64,000 nt of DNA from Bog-756 sp052326605 (GTDB lineage Bacteria; Actinomycetota; Acidimicrobiia; Acidimicrobiales; RAAP-2): assembly GCA_052326605.1 (NCBI GenBank), contig JBKQMB010000095.1:134198-198197 (forward strand), given 5' to 3'. This document shows, piece by piece, positions 15,867 to 23,805 of this stretch. The notes under the pieces were generated by a model that searched no databases, had not been told where the DNA came from, and saw nothing but the letters and a program-made list of their open reading frames with translations. Position 1 is the first letter of the stretch. Each line of letters starts with the position of its first letter. The translations under genes and the position numbers were made by a program.

Positions 15867-16834
15867 GCATGTCGCACCCCATGTCCACGGCCCCACTGGT
15901 GGTGGCCTGCCTCCGGGTGACCGATCTGCGCCCCGAGGTGGACCTGCTGACCGGAAGCGTGCGCCGCGACCGGCTCGGCGTCGGGCTCTCCGCTCCCGAC
16001 GCATCGGCGTTGGAGCACGCCCTCCGGATCGCAGAGGCCTGGTCGGGCCACGTCCTGGCGGTGGCGGCCGGGCCGCGCTCCGTCGAGACGGTCCTGCGTG
16101 ACGCGGTGGCCCTGGGCGCTTCCGTGCTGCGGATCCCCTGGGACGACGACTGGAGCGACCACGGGTTCGCCGCCGAGCTGGCCGGTGACGAACAGAGCCT
16201 GGCCCGGGCCATCGGCGCCGCGCTGGTGCCGTTCGGGACCCCGGACCTCGTGGTGTGCGGCGACCGATCGGTCGATCGCGGCACCGGTGCCCTGCCGGCG
16301 TTTCTGGCCCACGAGCTCGACGCCGCCCAGGCGCTCGGGCTGGTCGCCCTCTCCCCCGGGCCGGCCGACGGCACGTCCCGCCGCGTCCTCCTTGCCGAGC
16401 GCCGACTCGATGCCGGCTGGCGCGAGCAGCTCGTGGTCCCGCTCCCCGCCGTCTGCTCGGTCGAGGGCGCCGGTGTCCGGCTCCGCCGTGCGCCACTCTC
16501 CGGCGTGCTGGCGGCCGAATCCGCCGTCATCCCGACCTCGGCTCCTCCACCACGCCCTGCGGCCGGGACAGGACGCGGGACGGGCCCGGTGCTGGTCGGC
16601 GCGACCAGGGTCTTCACCCCGCGGACGCGGGTGCTGCCCGCCCCGGAGAGCCCCGACCCCCGCATCCGCCTGCTGGCCCTGACCGGCGCGCTGGTGGCCC
16701 ACGATCCCCCGACGGTGGTCGGGCCGGTGGGCGCCGCCGAAGCCGCCGATGCGCTCCTCGACTTCCTGGTGCGGCACGGCTATCTCGAAGACCCACCGGT
16801 CGCCGCATCGCCGACCGGTGCGGGTGACCGGTGA
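15863..16834 (+). CDS. Electron transfer flavoprotein beta subunit (mycofactocin-associated)
   Basis: A 323-residue EtfB/FixA-like protein. The adenine-nucleotide-alpha-hydrolase-like fold shows in LEHALRIAEAWSGHVLAVAAGP, AVALGASVLRI and the signature VVCGDRSVDRGTGALPAFLAHELDAAQALGL, where EtfB proteins bind AMP or bifurcating FAD. It is longer than usual EtfB (about 260 residues) because of a divergent C-terminus. Partner of the alpha subunit at 13074; unusually, FixC and FixX are encoded between the two. The start overlaps the FixX stop and the end overlaps mftE (GTGA). Confidence 0.83.
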   Translation: MSMSHPMSTAPLVVACLRVTDLRPEVDLLTGSVRRDRLGVGLSAPDASALEHALRIAEAWSGHVLAVAAGPRSVETVLRDAVALGASVLRIPWDDDWSDHGFAAELAGDEQSLARAIGAALVPFGTPDLVVCGDRSVDRGTGALPAFLAHELDAAQALGLVALSPGPADGTSRRVLLAERRLDAGWREQLVVPLPAVCSVEGAGVRLRRAPLSGVLAAESAVIPTSAPPPRPAAGTGRGTGPVLVGATRVFTPRTRVLPAPESPDPRIRLLALTGALVAHDPPTVVGPVGAAEAADALLDFLVRHGYLEDPPVAASPTGAGDR

Positions 16835-17535
16835 GCCGGCTCGCCCGGATGACGTGGCCCGAGGTGGCCCGCCGCACGGGACCGGGGGACATCCTCCTTG
16901 TGCCGATCGGATCGACCGAGCAGCACGGGCCCCACCTGCCCGTGTCAACCGACACCGACATCGCCGAGGCCGTCACCGAGGGGGCTGCGGAACGCGACGC
17001 GCACCTGGTCGTGGCCCCGGCCCTCCCCTACGGATCGAGCGGCGAGCACCAGGGCTTCGCCGGGACCCTCTCCATCGGGCAGGACGCCACCGAGCTGGTC
17101 CTGGTCGAGCTGGGCCGCTCGGCGACCGCCGACTTCGCCCAGGTGATCCTCGTCTCCACCCACGGCGGCAACTCGACCCCCGTGGCCCGGGCCGTGTCGC
17201 GTTTGCGCTCCGAGGGCCGCTCCGTGGCGGCATGGTCACCGGCATGGGGGGGCGACCTCCACGCCGGGGGGACCGAGTCGTCGTTGATGCTGGCCATCGA
17301 CCCCGCCCTTGTGCGTCCCGAACTGGCCGCGGCCGGCGACCTCCGGCCCCTCGACGACCTGCTGCCGCTCCTTCGCAGCGGCGGCGTCCGATCGGTGAGC
17401 GCCAACGGCGTGCTCGGCGATCCCACCGATGCCGACGCCGCCACGGGACGGCGGCTCCTGGATGCGGCCATCGGCGACCTGGTCGAGTTCGCCGCCCGCT
17501 GTCGAGCAGTGCCGAGCATGGAGGTGACCCGATGA
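16831..17535 (+). CDS. mftE: Mycofactocin peptidase MftE (creatininase family)
   Basis: A 234-residue creatininase-family metallopeptidase. The metal-site segments are clear: PIGSTEQHGPHLPVSTDTDIA near residues 25-45, then GSSGEHQGFAGTLSIG, STHGGN and the GGDLHAGGTESSLML segment. MftE removes the C-terminal decarboxylated Val-Tyr product from the modified MftA, giving the pyrrolidinone core. It starts at GTG 16831, overlapping the ETF beta stop. Its 3' end overlaps the next SDR by ATGA. Length agrees with the family. Confidence 0.93.
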   Translation: MSRLARMTWPEVARRTGPGDILLVPIGSTEQHGPHLPVSTDTDIAEAVTEGAAERDAHLVVAPALPYGSSGEHQGFAGTLSIGQDATELVLVELGRSATADFAQVILVSTHGGNSTPVARAVSRLRSEGRSVAAWSPAWGGDLHAGGTESSLMLAIDPALVRPELAAAGDLRPLDDLLPLLRSGGVRSVSANGVLGDPTDADAATGRRLLDAAIGDLVEFAARCRAVPSMEVTR

Positions 17536-18353
17536 GTCGAGTGGCAGTGGTGACCGGGGCAGCCCGGGGGATCGGTGCCTCCACCGTGCGCGGGCTGGCC
17601 GCGGCCGGGTGGTCGGTGGTGGCGGTCGATCGGGCCTCGGACGATCCGCGGATCCCCTATCCCCTGGGGTCCGTGGAGGAGCTGCACGCCGTGGTGGCCT
17701 CTGCGGCGGTCGGCCCGTCGGGCGTCCCGATCCGAGCCGGCGGGGGCGGGCGGGTCGTCGCCCACGTGGCCGACACCACGGACCCCGACGCGCTCGGGGC
17801 GGCCGTGGCACTGGCCGAGGACCGGTTCGGGGGGCTCGACGCCATGGTGGCCGTGGCCGGGGTGATCGCCGGTGGCGTCCCGCTGTGGGAGATGCCCGGA
17901 GACCAGTTGGGGGCGGTCCTGGGGGTGAACCTCGGTGGGCCGATCACCGCGGCCCGGGTGGGGATCCCGGCGCTGCTCCGCCGGCCGGCCCCCCGTCAGG
18001 GACGGTTCCTGGCCGTGACCTCGGCCGCCGCCACGCGGGGCATGCCCGAGCTGGCCGCCTACGGGGCGGCCAAGGCCGGGGTGGCCGGGCTGATCCGCGG
18101 GCTGGCCGCCGAGCTCGGCGACACCGGGGTCACCGCCAACGCGGTCAGCCCGGGCTCCACCGCCACGGCCATGCTGGACGAGAGCGCCCGCCTCTACGGG
18201 CTCGACGGTACGGGCGCCTTCGCCGGCCAGCAGCCGATCAAGCGTCTGCTGGCTCCCGAGGAGGTGGCGGCCGCCCTGGTGTGGTTGGCCGGGACCGACA
18301 GTGGCGCACTGACCGGGGCGGTCATCCCGGTGGACGGCGGCCTCTCGTTGTGA
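17532..18353 (+). CDS. SDR-family oxidoreductase in the mycofactocin operon
   Basis: A 273-residue short-chain dehydrogenase: VVTGAARGIGASTVRGLAAAG cofactor loop, an insertion with IPYPLGSVEELHAVV characteristic of mycofactocin-linked SDRs, VAVAGVI in place of the usual NAG, and the catalytic TSAAATRGMPELAAYGAAKAG block (Ser, Tyr and Lys present). It lies between mftE and mftF with 4-base overlaps at both ends, so it is an integral operon member. Probably a mycofactocin-dependent dehydrogenase; substrate unknown. Confidence 0.87.
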   Translation: MSRVAVVTGAARGIGASTVRGLAAAGWSVVAVDRASDDPRIPYPLGSVEELHAVVASAAVGPSGVPIRAGGGGRVVAHVADTTDPDALGAAVALAEDRFGGLDAMVAVAGVIAGGVPLWEMPGDQLGAVLGVNLGGPITAARVGIPALLRRPAPRQGRFLAVTSAAATRGMPELAAYGAAKAGVAGLIRGLAAELGDTGVTANAVSPGSTATAMLDESARLYGLDGTGAFAGQQPIKRLLAPEEVAAALVWLAGTDSGALTGAVIPVDGGLSL

Positions 18354-19768
18354 CCCCGCTGCCGGAAGGCTTCGGGCTGGTCCTCGACCTTTCTGTCCGC
18401 TCCTTCCGCGACGGGACGGTGTTGGTGGGCGGCCATCCGGGGCGGCTGATCGTCCTCACCGCCGAGGGCGTGGGCCAGCTCGACGCCGTCCTCGCCGGTG
18501 GTCCGGCCACGTCGGCCGGTCGACGGCTCGCCGGGCGGCTGGTGGGTGCGGGCATGGCCCATCCACGGCCCTCCCCGTCCGGGAGGGCGCCGGCGGCCGG
18601 CCCCACCGTCACGGTGGTGGTGCCCGTCCGCGACCGCCCCGCCCTGCTCGAGCGATGCCTCCGTTCGCTGGGTACCCGGGTCCCCGTGGTGGTGGTCGAC
18701 GACGGTTCGACCGACCCGGCGGCCGTGGCCGAGGTCTGTGACCGGCACCGGGCCCGATTGATCACCCGCGCCACCAGCGGTGGCCCCGGTGCCGCTCGCA
18801 ATGAGGCCCTGTCCGTGGTCGACACCGACCTGGTGGCCTTCGTCGACAGCGACTGCACCGTCACCGAGGAGTGGTTGGACCGGCTGACGTGGCTCTTCAC
18901 CGACCCCGCCGTAGGGGCGGTCGCCCCCCGTGTGCGTCCGGACCCGTCGGGCCGGCCGGCTCGGCGCTCGGGCCTCGACCGGTTCTCGGACGGCCATTGC
19001 CCACTGGACATGGGCGGCGAGGAGAGCGAGGTGGGGCCGGGCCGGGTGGTGCGCTACGTGCCGACGACGGCCCTGGTGGTGCGCCGGGCGGCGATGACCC
19101 ACCGGTTCGACCCCGGGCTCCGGGTAGGCGAGGACGTGGACCTGGTCTGGCGCCTGCTCGAGTCAGGCTGGCGAGTCCGCTACGTGCCGTCGACCACCGT
19201 CCACCACCGCGAGCCCTCGTCGTGGGGGGAGCTCCTCACCCGTCGGTTCCGGTACGGGACCTCCGCGGGCCCGCTGGCCAGACGGCACCCGGGTCGGTTG
19301 GCTCCCGTCGAGCTGCGGCCGGCGTCGACGGCGGTCGTCGTGGCGGCCCTGGCCGGTCGGCCGCGGACCGCCCTGGTCGTGATGCTGGCGTCCTCTGCCG
19401 CACTGGCGCGCCGGGCCGTGCCCCTGGGGATCCCACTGCCGCTCACCCTTCGCTGGAGCGCGCAGAGCGCGGGCTGGACAGCCGTCGGCATCGGGCACGC
19501 CTCCACCATGCTGGGGGCGCCGGTCCTCGTACTGGCTGCCCTGCGCAGCAGGCGTGCCGCCTGCATCGCGGCCGGACTGGCCGTGGCTCCCGCGGCGCTG
19601 GACTGGTGGAGACGGCGACCCGATCTCGATCCCGGTCGGTGGTGCCTCGCCTCCATCGCCGACGACGTGGCCTACGGGGTGGGCGTGTGGACCGGATGTC
19701 TGCGCTCCCGGTCGTACGGCCCGCTCGTCCCGGCCGTCCGGCTCCGGGCGGAGTCCGGACCGGAGTAA
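18350..19768 (+). CDS. mftF: Mycofactocin glycosyltransferase MftF
   Basis: A 472-residue GT2-family glycosyltransferase. A roughly 80-residue N-terminal domain precedes the GT-A core: TVVVPVRDRPALLERCLRSL, VVDDGSTD, GGPGAARNEAL, VDSDC (the DxD metal site) and GEDVDLVWRLLESGWRVRYVP. The C-terminal part has several hydrophobic stretches (about residues 320-420) that could associate with the membrane. MftF decorates the mycofactocin core with an oligoglucose chain in mycobacteria. It starts at GTG 18350, overlapping the SDR stop; it is the last gene of the operon and is followed by a hairpin. Confidence 0.93.
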   Translation: MTPLPEGFGLVLDLSVRSFRDGTVLVGGHPGRLIVLTAEGVGQLDAVLAGGPATSAGRRLAGRLVGAGMAHPRPSPSGRAPAAGPTVTVVVPVRDRPALLERCLRSLGTRVPVVVVDDGSTDPAAVAEVCDRHRARLITRATSGGPGAARNEALSVVDTDLVAFVDSDCTVTEEWLDRLTWLFTDPAVGAVAPRVRPDPSGRPARRSGLDRFSDGHCPLDMGGEESEVGPGRVVRYVPTTALVVRRAAMTHRFDPGLRVGEDVDLVWRLLESGWRVRYVPSTTVHHREPSSWGELLTRRFRYGTSAGPLARRHPGRLAPVELRPASTAVVVAALAGRPRTALVVMLASSAALARRAVPLGIPLPLTLRWSAQSAGWTAVGIGHASTMLGAPVLVLAALRSRRAACIAAGLAVAPAALDWWRRRPDLDPGRWCLASIADDVAYGVGVWTGCLRSRSYGPLVPAVRLRAESGPE

Positions 19769-19770
19769 CA

Positions 19771-19791
19771 GCCCGGGCCCGGGTCCCGGGC
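19771..19791 (+). terminator. Hairpin after mftF
   Basis: GCCCGGG and CCCGGGC form a 7-base-pair stem around a 7-base loop directly after the mftF stop. There is no T run. Just downstream a short GC-rich unit (CACGGCGGCGC) is repeated twice in tandem. Confidence 0.4.
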
Positions 19792-19940
19792 CGACCCACG
19801 GCGGCGCCACGGCGGCGCCACGGCGCGACGACTCTTCCGTTCCGTTTGGTGTGACAATGCCCTTCGGCCATCCGCATCGTGGCGGCGCCATGGCCTCGCA
19901 GCACTCCCCATCCCCACGTCGAACCGGGCACGGAATCCAC

Positions 19941-20429
19941 ATGGACACTCACGTCGAGCGCACGTCGAGGCAGTGGCTGATGACGCACCTCGGGCGGCGG
20001 AAGGGGTTGCTGGCGACCTGGGTGGTGGGCCTGGTCCTCCTGGCCGGAGCCGTCGGCGCGGGCATCGCCTCGCTGTCCACACTGCACAGCACGGAGGCGT
20101 CGCTCGCGTCGGTGCGATCCGGCCTGCAACGAGCCACCACCAACTTGGACGGCACCCGGTCCGAGCTTTCGACGGTCACCGCCCAGTCACGGTCCGCCGC
20201 CGTCGCGCTCGCTGCCGAGTCGGCCCAGCTCGAGACCGAGCAGCGCCAGCTCGCCTCCGCCGAGGCCGACGTCTCCGCCAAGGGGGTCAACATCTCGGAT
20301 CTCGACTCCTGTGTCTCGAGCGTCGAGCAGGCCCTCAACCAGATCGCACTGGGAGACAGGGCCGGCGCTTCGGCCACCATCACCGGTGCCTCGGCCACGT
20401 GCCTCGCCGCGGAGCCGTCCGCATCGTGA
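19941..20429 (+). CDS. Small membrane-anchored coiled-coil protein
   Basis: About 162 residues from ATG 19941; ATGs at 19890 and 19858 are in-frame alternatives and ribosome binding sites do not decide. A short cytoplasmic basic segment is followed by one transmembrane helix (GLLATWVVGLVLLAGAVGAG) and a long Ala/Ser/Gln-rich heptad region read as coiled coil. The C-terminal segment SDLDSCVSSVEQALNQIALGD and SATC has two cysteines. The next gene repeats this architecture before its catalytic domain and is coupled by GTGA, so the two proteins probably assemble outside the cell. Function unknown. Confidence 0.65.
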   Translation: MDTHVERTSRQWLMTHLGRRKGLLATWVVGLVLLAGAVGAGIASLSTLHSTEASLASVRSGLQRATTNLDGTRSELSTVTAQSRSAAVALAAESAQLETEQRQLASAEADVSAKGVNISDLDSCVSSVEQALNQIALGDRAGASATITGASATCLAAEPSAS

Positions 20430-21808
20430 CGGTCGGGGCCGAGGAGGCACCTCCCCGCCGCAGTGTCGGGGAGCGGCGGCCCGCCGCTGCGGGGCCGCTG
20501 CCGCACCTCCGCCGCCCGAGACGCGTGCCGGTCGTCGTGGTCGTCCTCGGCGCGGTGCTGCTGGCCGCCATCGCCTGCGACGTCGTCGTCCAATCGCAGC
20601 TCCGCCATGACCAACACTCGCTGGCGGTCGCCGAACACCAGTTGGACCAGACCCGGTCGTCCGAGAGGGCGGCCACGGCCGCCCTCGCCTCGACGACCAC
20701 GGGCCGGGACGCCAGGCGGCAGGCGACCGCCCAGGACAGCGCCGAGCTCGCCGCCGCCCGCAACAGCCTGAGCACGGCGTCACAGACCATCTCCCTGCAG
20801 ACGCTCGACATCGCCGCGCTCGGCAGTTGCCTGTCCGGCGTGTTGAGCGCAGCGAACTCAGTCGCCACGGCCAGCCTCCCGGCCGCAGTCCTCTCGCTGA
20901 CCTCGGTGTCGTCGGTGTGCCAGTCGCTGGACGGCTCCGGGGCCGGACTGGCCTACCCCTTCGACTTCCCCGACCCGTTCGTCCTGCCGGTGGGCAGCCT
21001 GTACTACGCCTTCGCCACGAACTCCGCCGCCGGGAACATCCAGATCATCCAATCTGTGGACCTGACCCACTGGACCACGGTCGGGGACGCACTCCCCCAC
21101 CTGGCTCCGTGGGCGAAACCCGGCGCCACGTGGGCGCCCTCGGTCCTCCAGCGCGGGAGCACCTTCGTCCTCTACTACTCGGCCATCTACGGCCCGAGCA
21201 ACGAGCAGTGCATCTCCGCCGCCGTGGCCACCGATCCCCAGGGTCCCTACGTGGACGACTCGCAGTGGCCGATCGTCTGCCAACTGGCCGCCGGAGGTTC
21301 GATCGACCCCACCCCCTTCGTCGACTCCGACGGCACGCCGTACCTGGTGTGGAAGTCCCAGGGCGCCAACGGCCAGCCGGCGACCCTGTGGTCGCAACAG
21401 TTGCAGCCCGACGGGACCACGTTGGTCGGGACCGCACCGGCACCGCTGCTCGTTCCCACCCGGACATGGCAGCACGGCTACGTCGAAGGCCCGGCCATGA
21501 TCGAATCCGGAGGCAAGTACCTGCTCTTCTACTCGGGCAGCGACTGGAAGACGGCAAGCTATGCCGTCGGCTACGCCACCTGCGCGGGACCCCTCGGGCC
21601 GTGCACGGACCAGTCGGCCCAACCGCTGCTCGCCTCGCAGTCCGGGTTCAGCGGCCCAGGGGGGCCGTCCCTCTTCACCGATTCCCAGGGCAACCTGTGG
21701 ATGGCCTTCGCCGCCTGGCTACCGGGAGAGGTCGGCTTCCCCCACAGCCGACCGCTGTTCCTGCGCCGGATCACCGTCACCGGCGGCGTGCCCCGGGTCG
21801 ACCCCTAG
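20426..21808 (+). CDS. Membrane-anchored GH43-like beta-propeller protein
   Basis: A 460-residue protein from GTG 20426, overlapping the upstream stop. It has a basic N-terminus, one transmembrane helix (PVVVVVLGAVLLAAIACDVV), a coiled-coil stalk (about residues 55-120), a cysteine pair segment like that of its neighbour (IAALGSCLSGVLSAAN with a later Cys), then a five-bladed-propeller domain. Propeller features are the start YPFDFPDPFVLPVG, TWAPSVLQRGSTFVLYYSA, GSIDPTPFVDSDGTPYLVWKS and EGPAMIESGGKYLLFYSG. These carry the DP, D and E residues expected of GH43-type arabinan/xylan-acting enzymes. It probably acts on an extracellular glycan while tethered to the membrane. Confidence 0.8.
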   Translation: MTVGAEEAPPRRSVGERRPAAAGPLPHLRRPRRVPVVVVVLGAVLLAAIACDVVVQSQLRHDQHSLAVAEHQLDQTRSSERAATAALASTTTGRDARRQATAQDSAELAAARNSLSTASQTISLQTLDIAALGSCLSGVLSAANSVATASLPAAVLSLTSVSSVCQSLDGSGAGLAYPFDFPDPFVLPVGSLYYAFATNSAAGNIQIIQSVDLTHWTTVGDALPHLAPWAKPGATWAPSVLQRGSTFVLYYSAIYGPSNEQCISAAVATDPQGPYVDDSQWPIVCQLAAGGSIDPTPFVDSDGTPYLVWKSQGANGQPATLWSQQLQPDGTTLVGTAPAPLLVPTRTWQHGYVEGPAMIESGGKYLLFYSGSDWKTASYAVGYATCAGPLGPCTDQSAQPLLASQSGFSGPGGPSLFTDSQGNLWMAFAAWLPGEVGFPHSRPLFLRRITVTGGVPRVDP

Positions 21809-22420
21809 CCTTCCCGGGTCGGCTCCCCCGGATCGACTCCCGGCGGGCATCGAGCGATGGCGGCCCACGTCCTCGAGCACGGCCATGGGCCGGTGGCTCC
21901 ACATAAAGATCCGCCTCGGTCAAATTGCCCAAAGAACAGACCCGGTTATTGCCCCCTGAAATGTGCCGCCAGCCCGTGAAATCTGGTGTTTTTCCAACAC
22001 AAACGACCAGCTCAACAATGGTATTCTCAGGCGTGCAAACATATCTGGGCCCAGCCATGTATACTTTTTGTAAGCGCACTTGTGCTGACGAGGCTGCCGA
22101 GCAATATGGCCGCCCTGCCGGGAGTCGGGCCAACCGACTGGCGGCAGCAGCAGCACGGACCGAGCATTTCGCTCGGGTCGGCGCGGCATCGTGGCCTCGG
22201 GCCGCCGGTGCAGCAGACATCGAACACCGACCAGTAATGAAATGAGTGGTGTCACCACGACGCAATCCTGGGCGTAACTAACACCGGCCGCACACCCTAC
22301 GGCGTGAAGCCAGGACGGACGAGCCTTCCCGCTCACCGTCCGGGGACCGAATGCAATGGCCGGAGCCCGCCAACACCGAGCAGAGGAAGGCGCTTCGCGC
22401 GCCCTACGAAGGGAGGTGCC
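21809..22420 (+). other. Long intergenic region and leader of the Rpf-like gene
   Basis: No convincing gene is seen in these 612 bases. The stretch 21905-22075 is AT-rich for this genome and includes TATACT at 22060-22065, which could be a -10 giving a leader of about 350 nt. Directly before the ribosome binding site is a GGCGC/GCGCC hairpin (near 22388-22402). Rpf genes in actinobacteria often carry a c-di-AMP (ydaO) riboswitch. Fragments such as GTGAAGCC are suggestive, but I could not fit the full consensus. Confidence 0.35.
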
Positions 22421-22999
22421 ATGCGGACCCGCATTGCACTCGTGGCGATCATTCCTGTCGCCCTCATCACCGTCAGTACCCTGACGCAGGCTGCCCCCGT
22501 GCAGTCTGCCCGGGCGGTAACAACCAGGTCCTCCGGGGCCACCACAGCCACCGCCATGCCGGCCAATCAGTTGACGGCATTCCACACACCGAAGGCGGGC
22601 AGCCCACAGGCCGGTGGTTCGAACGTTTCGTTCGATCTGGCCGCATCTCTGCTCTCCGGTCGTCCGATCGGGATCCTGGGGACCGTGCCGCCGGCAGTGC
22701 CGGCTCCGGCCACCGTGCCTGTTCCCGCTCCGGCTCCGCCGGCGGGGCCCGTCGACACCGTGACCCCTGCCCAACGGGCAGCGTGGGAACGCGTCGCCAT
22801 GTGCGAGGAAGGTGGCAACTGGGCCTCCAACGGGGGCCGGTTCAGTGGCGGGCTCGGGATCACCCGGGCCAACTGGGACGCCTTCGGGGGCCTGCAGTAC
22901 GCGCCCGAAGGTGCGGAAGCGACGCCCGACGAGCAGATCATGGTGGCAGAGCGCATCCAGTCCTACCCGCCGGATCAGGGTGGGTGCAGCGGATGGTGA
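22421..22999 (+). CDS. Resuscitation-promoting-factor-like secreted protein
   Basis: A 192-residue secreted protein. The signal peptide is RIALVAIIPVALITVSTLTQAAP. A Pro/Ala-rich linker (PAVPAPATVPVPAPAPPAGP) leads to a C-terminal transglycosylase-like Rpf domain: AAWERVAMCEEGGNWASNGG with the catalytic Glu, then GGLGITRANWDAFGG and ATPDEQIMVAERIQ. These domains cleave peptidoglycan and promote regrowth of dormant actinobacteria. The start at ATG 22421 has GGGAGGTG just upstream; an in-frame upstream extension lacks a signal peptide. Two cysteines (MCEE and GGCSGW) may form the usual disulphide. Confidence 0.87.
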   Translation: MRTRIALVAIIPVALITVSTLTQAAPVQSARAVTTRSSGATTATAMPANQLTAFHTPKAGSPQAGGSNVSFDLAASLLSGRPIGILGTVPPAVPAPATVPVPAPAPPAGPVDTVTPAQRAAWERVAMCEEGGNWASNGGRFSGGLGITRANWDAFGGLQYAPEGAEATPDEQIMVAERIQSYPPDQGGCSGW

Positions 23000-23053
23000 T
23001 CGGCGGCTGACGCCCGTCCGGACCACCCGACGCGTCATCATGCCTCCGAATCA

Positions 23054-23087
23054 GGGGCCCGACCGACACCTCGTCGGTCGGGCTCCT
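23054..23087 (+). terminator. Long hairpin downstream of the Rpf-like gene
   Basis: GCCCGACCGAC pairs perfectly with GTCGGTCGGGC over 11 base pairs around an ACCTC loop. Three more flanking pairs are possible after one mismatch. It is symmetrical, so it could end transcription in either direction; there is no T run. Confidence 0.5.
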
Positions 23088-23310
23088 GGCACGTCCCAAC
23101 CGAGAGGGTCCCGGTGCTCGCCACTCGTCAGCCCGCCGCAGCACGCCGGCGACGGTCTACGGGGACGGATCCACCACCGTGTCGAGCTCCGCGCCGAAGG
23201 AAGGGGATCTCGTCATGGTCGAGGGCTCGACGTCGTCAGACTGAACCGTGACTGCCACGGCAGCAAGCTTCGGGTCTGCTCCCTCGGGAGCCCCCGGCAC
23301 GGACAACACA

Positions 23311-23336
23311 CCCCCGGCAGCGTGAGCCACCGGGGG
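23311..23336 (-). terminator. Hairpin downstream of the cold-shock gene
   Basis: CCCCCGG and CCGGGGG pair over 7 bases with a 12-base loop. Read on the minus strand the stem is followed by TGTGTTGT, a weak T-rich tail. It lies 84 bases beyond the cold-shock stop codon. Confidence 0.4.
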
Positions 23337-23419
23337 TTCCGACTCCCGAGGGATGTCGACCCGACGACCGCTACCGGAGAACCGGCAGCGGCGTCGGGTT
23401 CGACACCCGACGGATCGAA

Positions 23420-23623
23420 TCAGATCTTGCGGACCTGGCTCGCCTGCAGGCCCTTTTGACCCTGCTTCGTCTCGAACTCCACACGCTGGCCCTCCGCGAG
23501 GTCGCGGAAGCCCTCCATCTGGATCTCGGACTGATGCACGAAGAGATCATCCCCGCCGCCGTCAGGCGTAATGAAACCGAAACCTTTTTCGGCGTTGAAC
23601 CACTTAACTGCACCTACACCCAT
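23420..23623 (-). CDS. Cold-shock-domain protein (CspA family)
   Basis: A 67-residue single-domain protein with both RNA-binding motifs, KWFNAEKGFGFIT (RNP1) and DLFVHQSEI (RNP2), and the usual ending GLQASQVRKI. It binds single-stranded RNA or DNA as a chaperone. The ATG at 23623 has AAGGAGA seven bases upstream. The frame stays open to an earlier ATG at 23668, but family length supports the shorter form. The upstream gap is AT-richer and could hold a long cold-responsive leader. Confidence 0.95.
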   Translation of the reverse strand: MGVGAVKWFNAEKGFGFITPDGGGDDLFVHQSEIQMEGFRDLAEGQRVEFETKQGQKGLQASQVRKI

Positions 23624-23805
23624 AACTGAGTCTCCTTGAAATTCACGCACGGTAACGCGGGGATCCATTGTGAAGCCCTACATGCATCGGCCCGCGTGAT
23701 TGGGTCGATGACCCCACTACCCTAGGCGCAAAGGGCGTCCGCCGCGCCACTTGTCGTCAGAAGGCCTCCGATCGGGTCGATCCGGGCTCGTGGCGGGGCG
23801 TCCGC

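Larger units (their letters stand above)
23000..23419. other. Convergent intergenic region with two hairpins
   Basis: These 420 bases lie between the Rpf-like gene and the convergent cold-shock gene. Nothing that looks coding is seen. Two hairpins, listed separately, are the only structure I recognise. Confidence 0.5.

Noticed and set aside
21777..22265. Open frames on both strands between the GH43-like and Rpf-like genes
   Set aside because: Both strands are open over the same bases and neither shows a domain, a good start or coupling; a regulatory leader is more likely.
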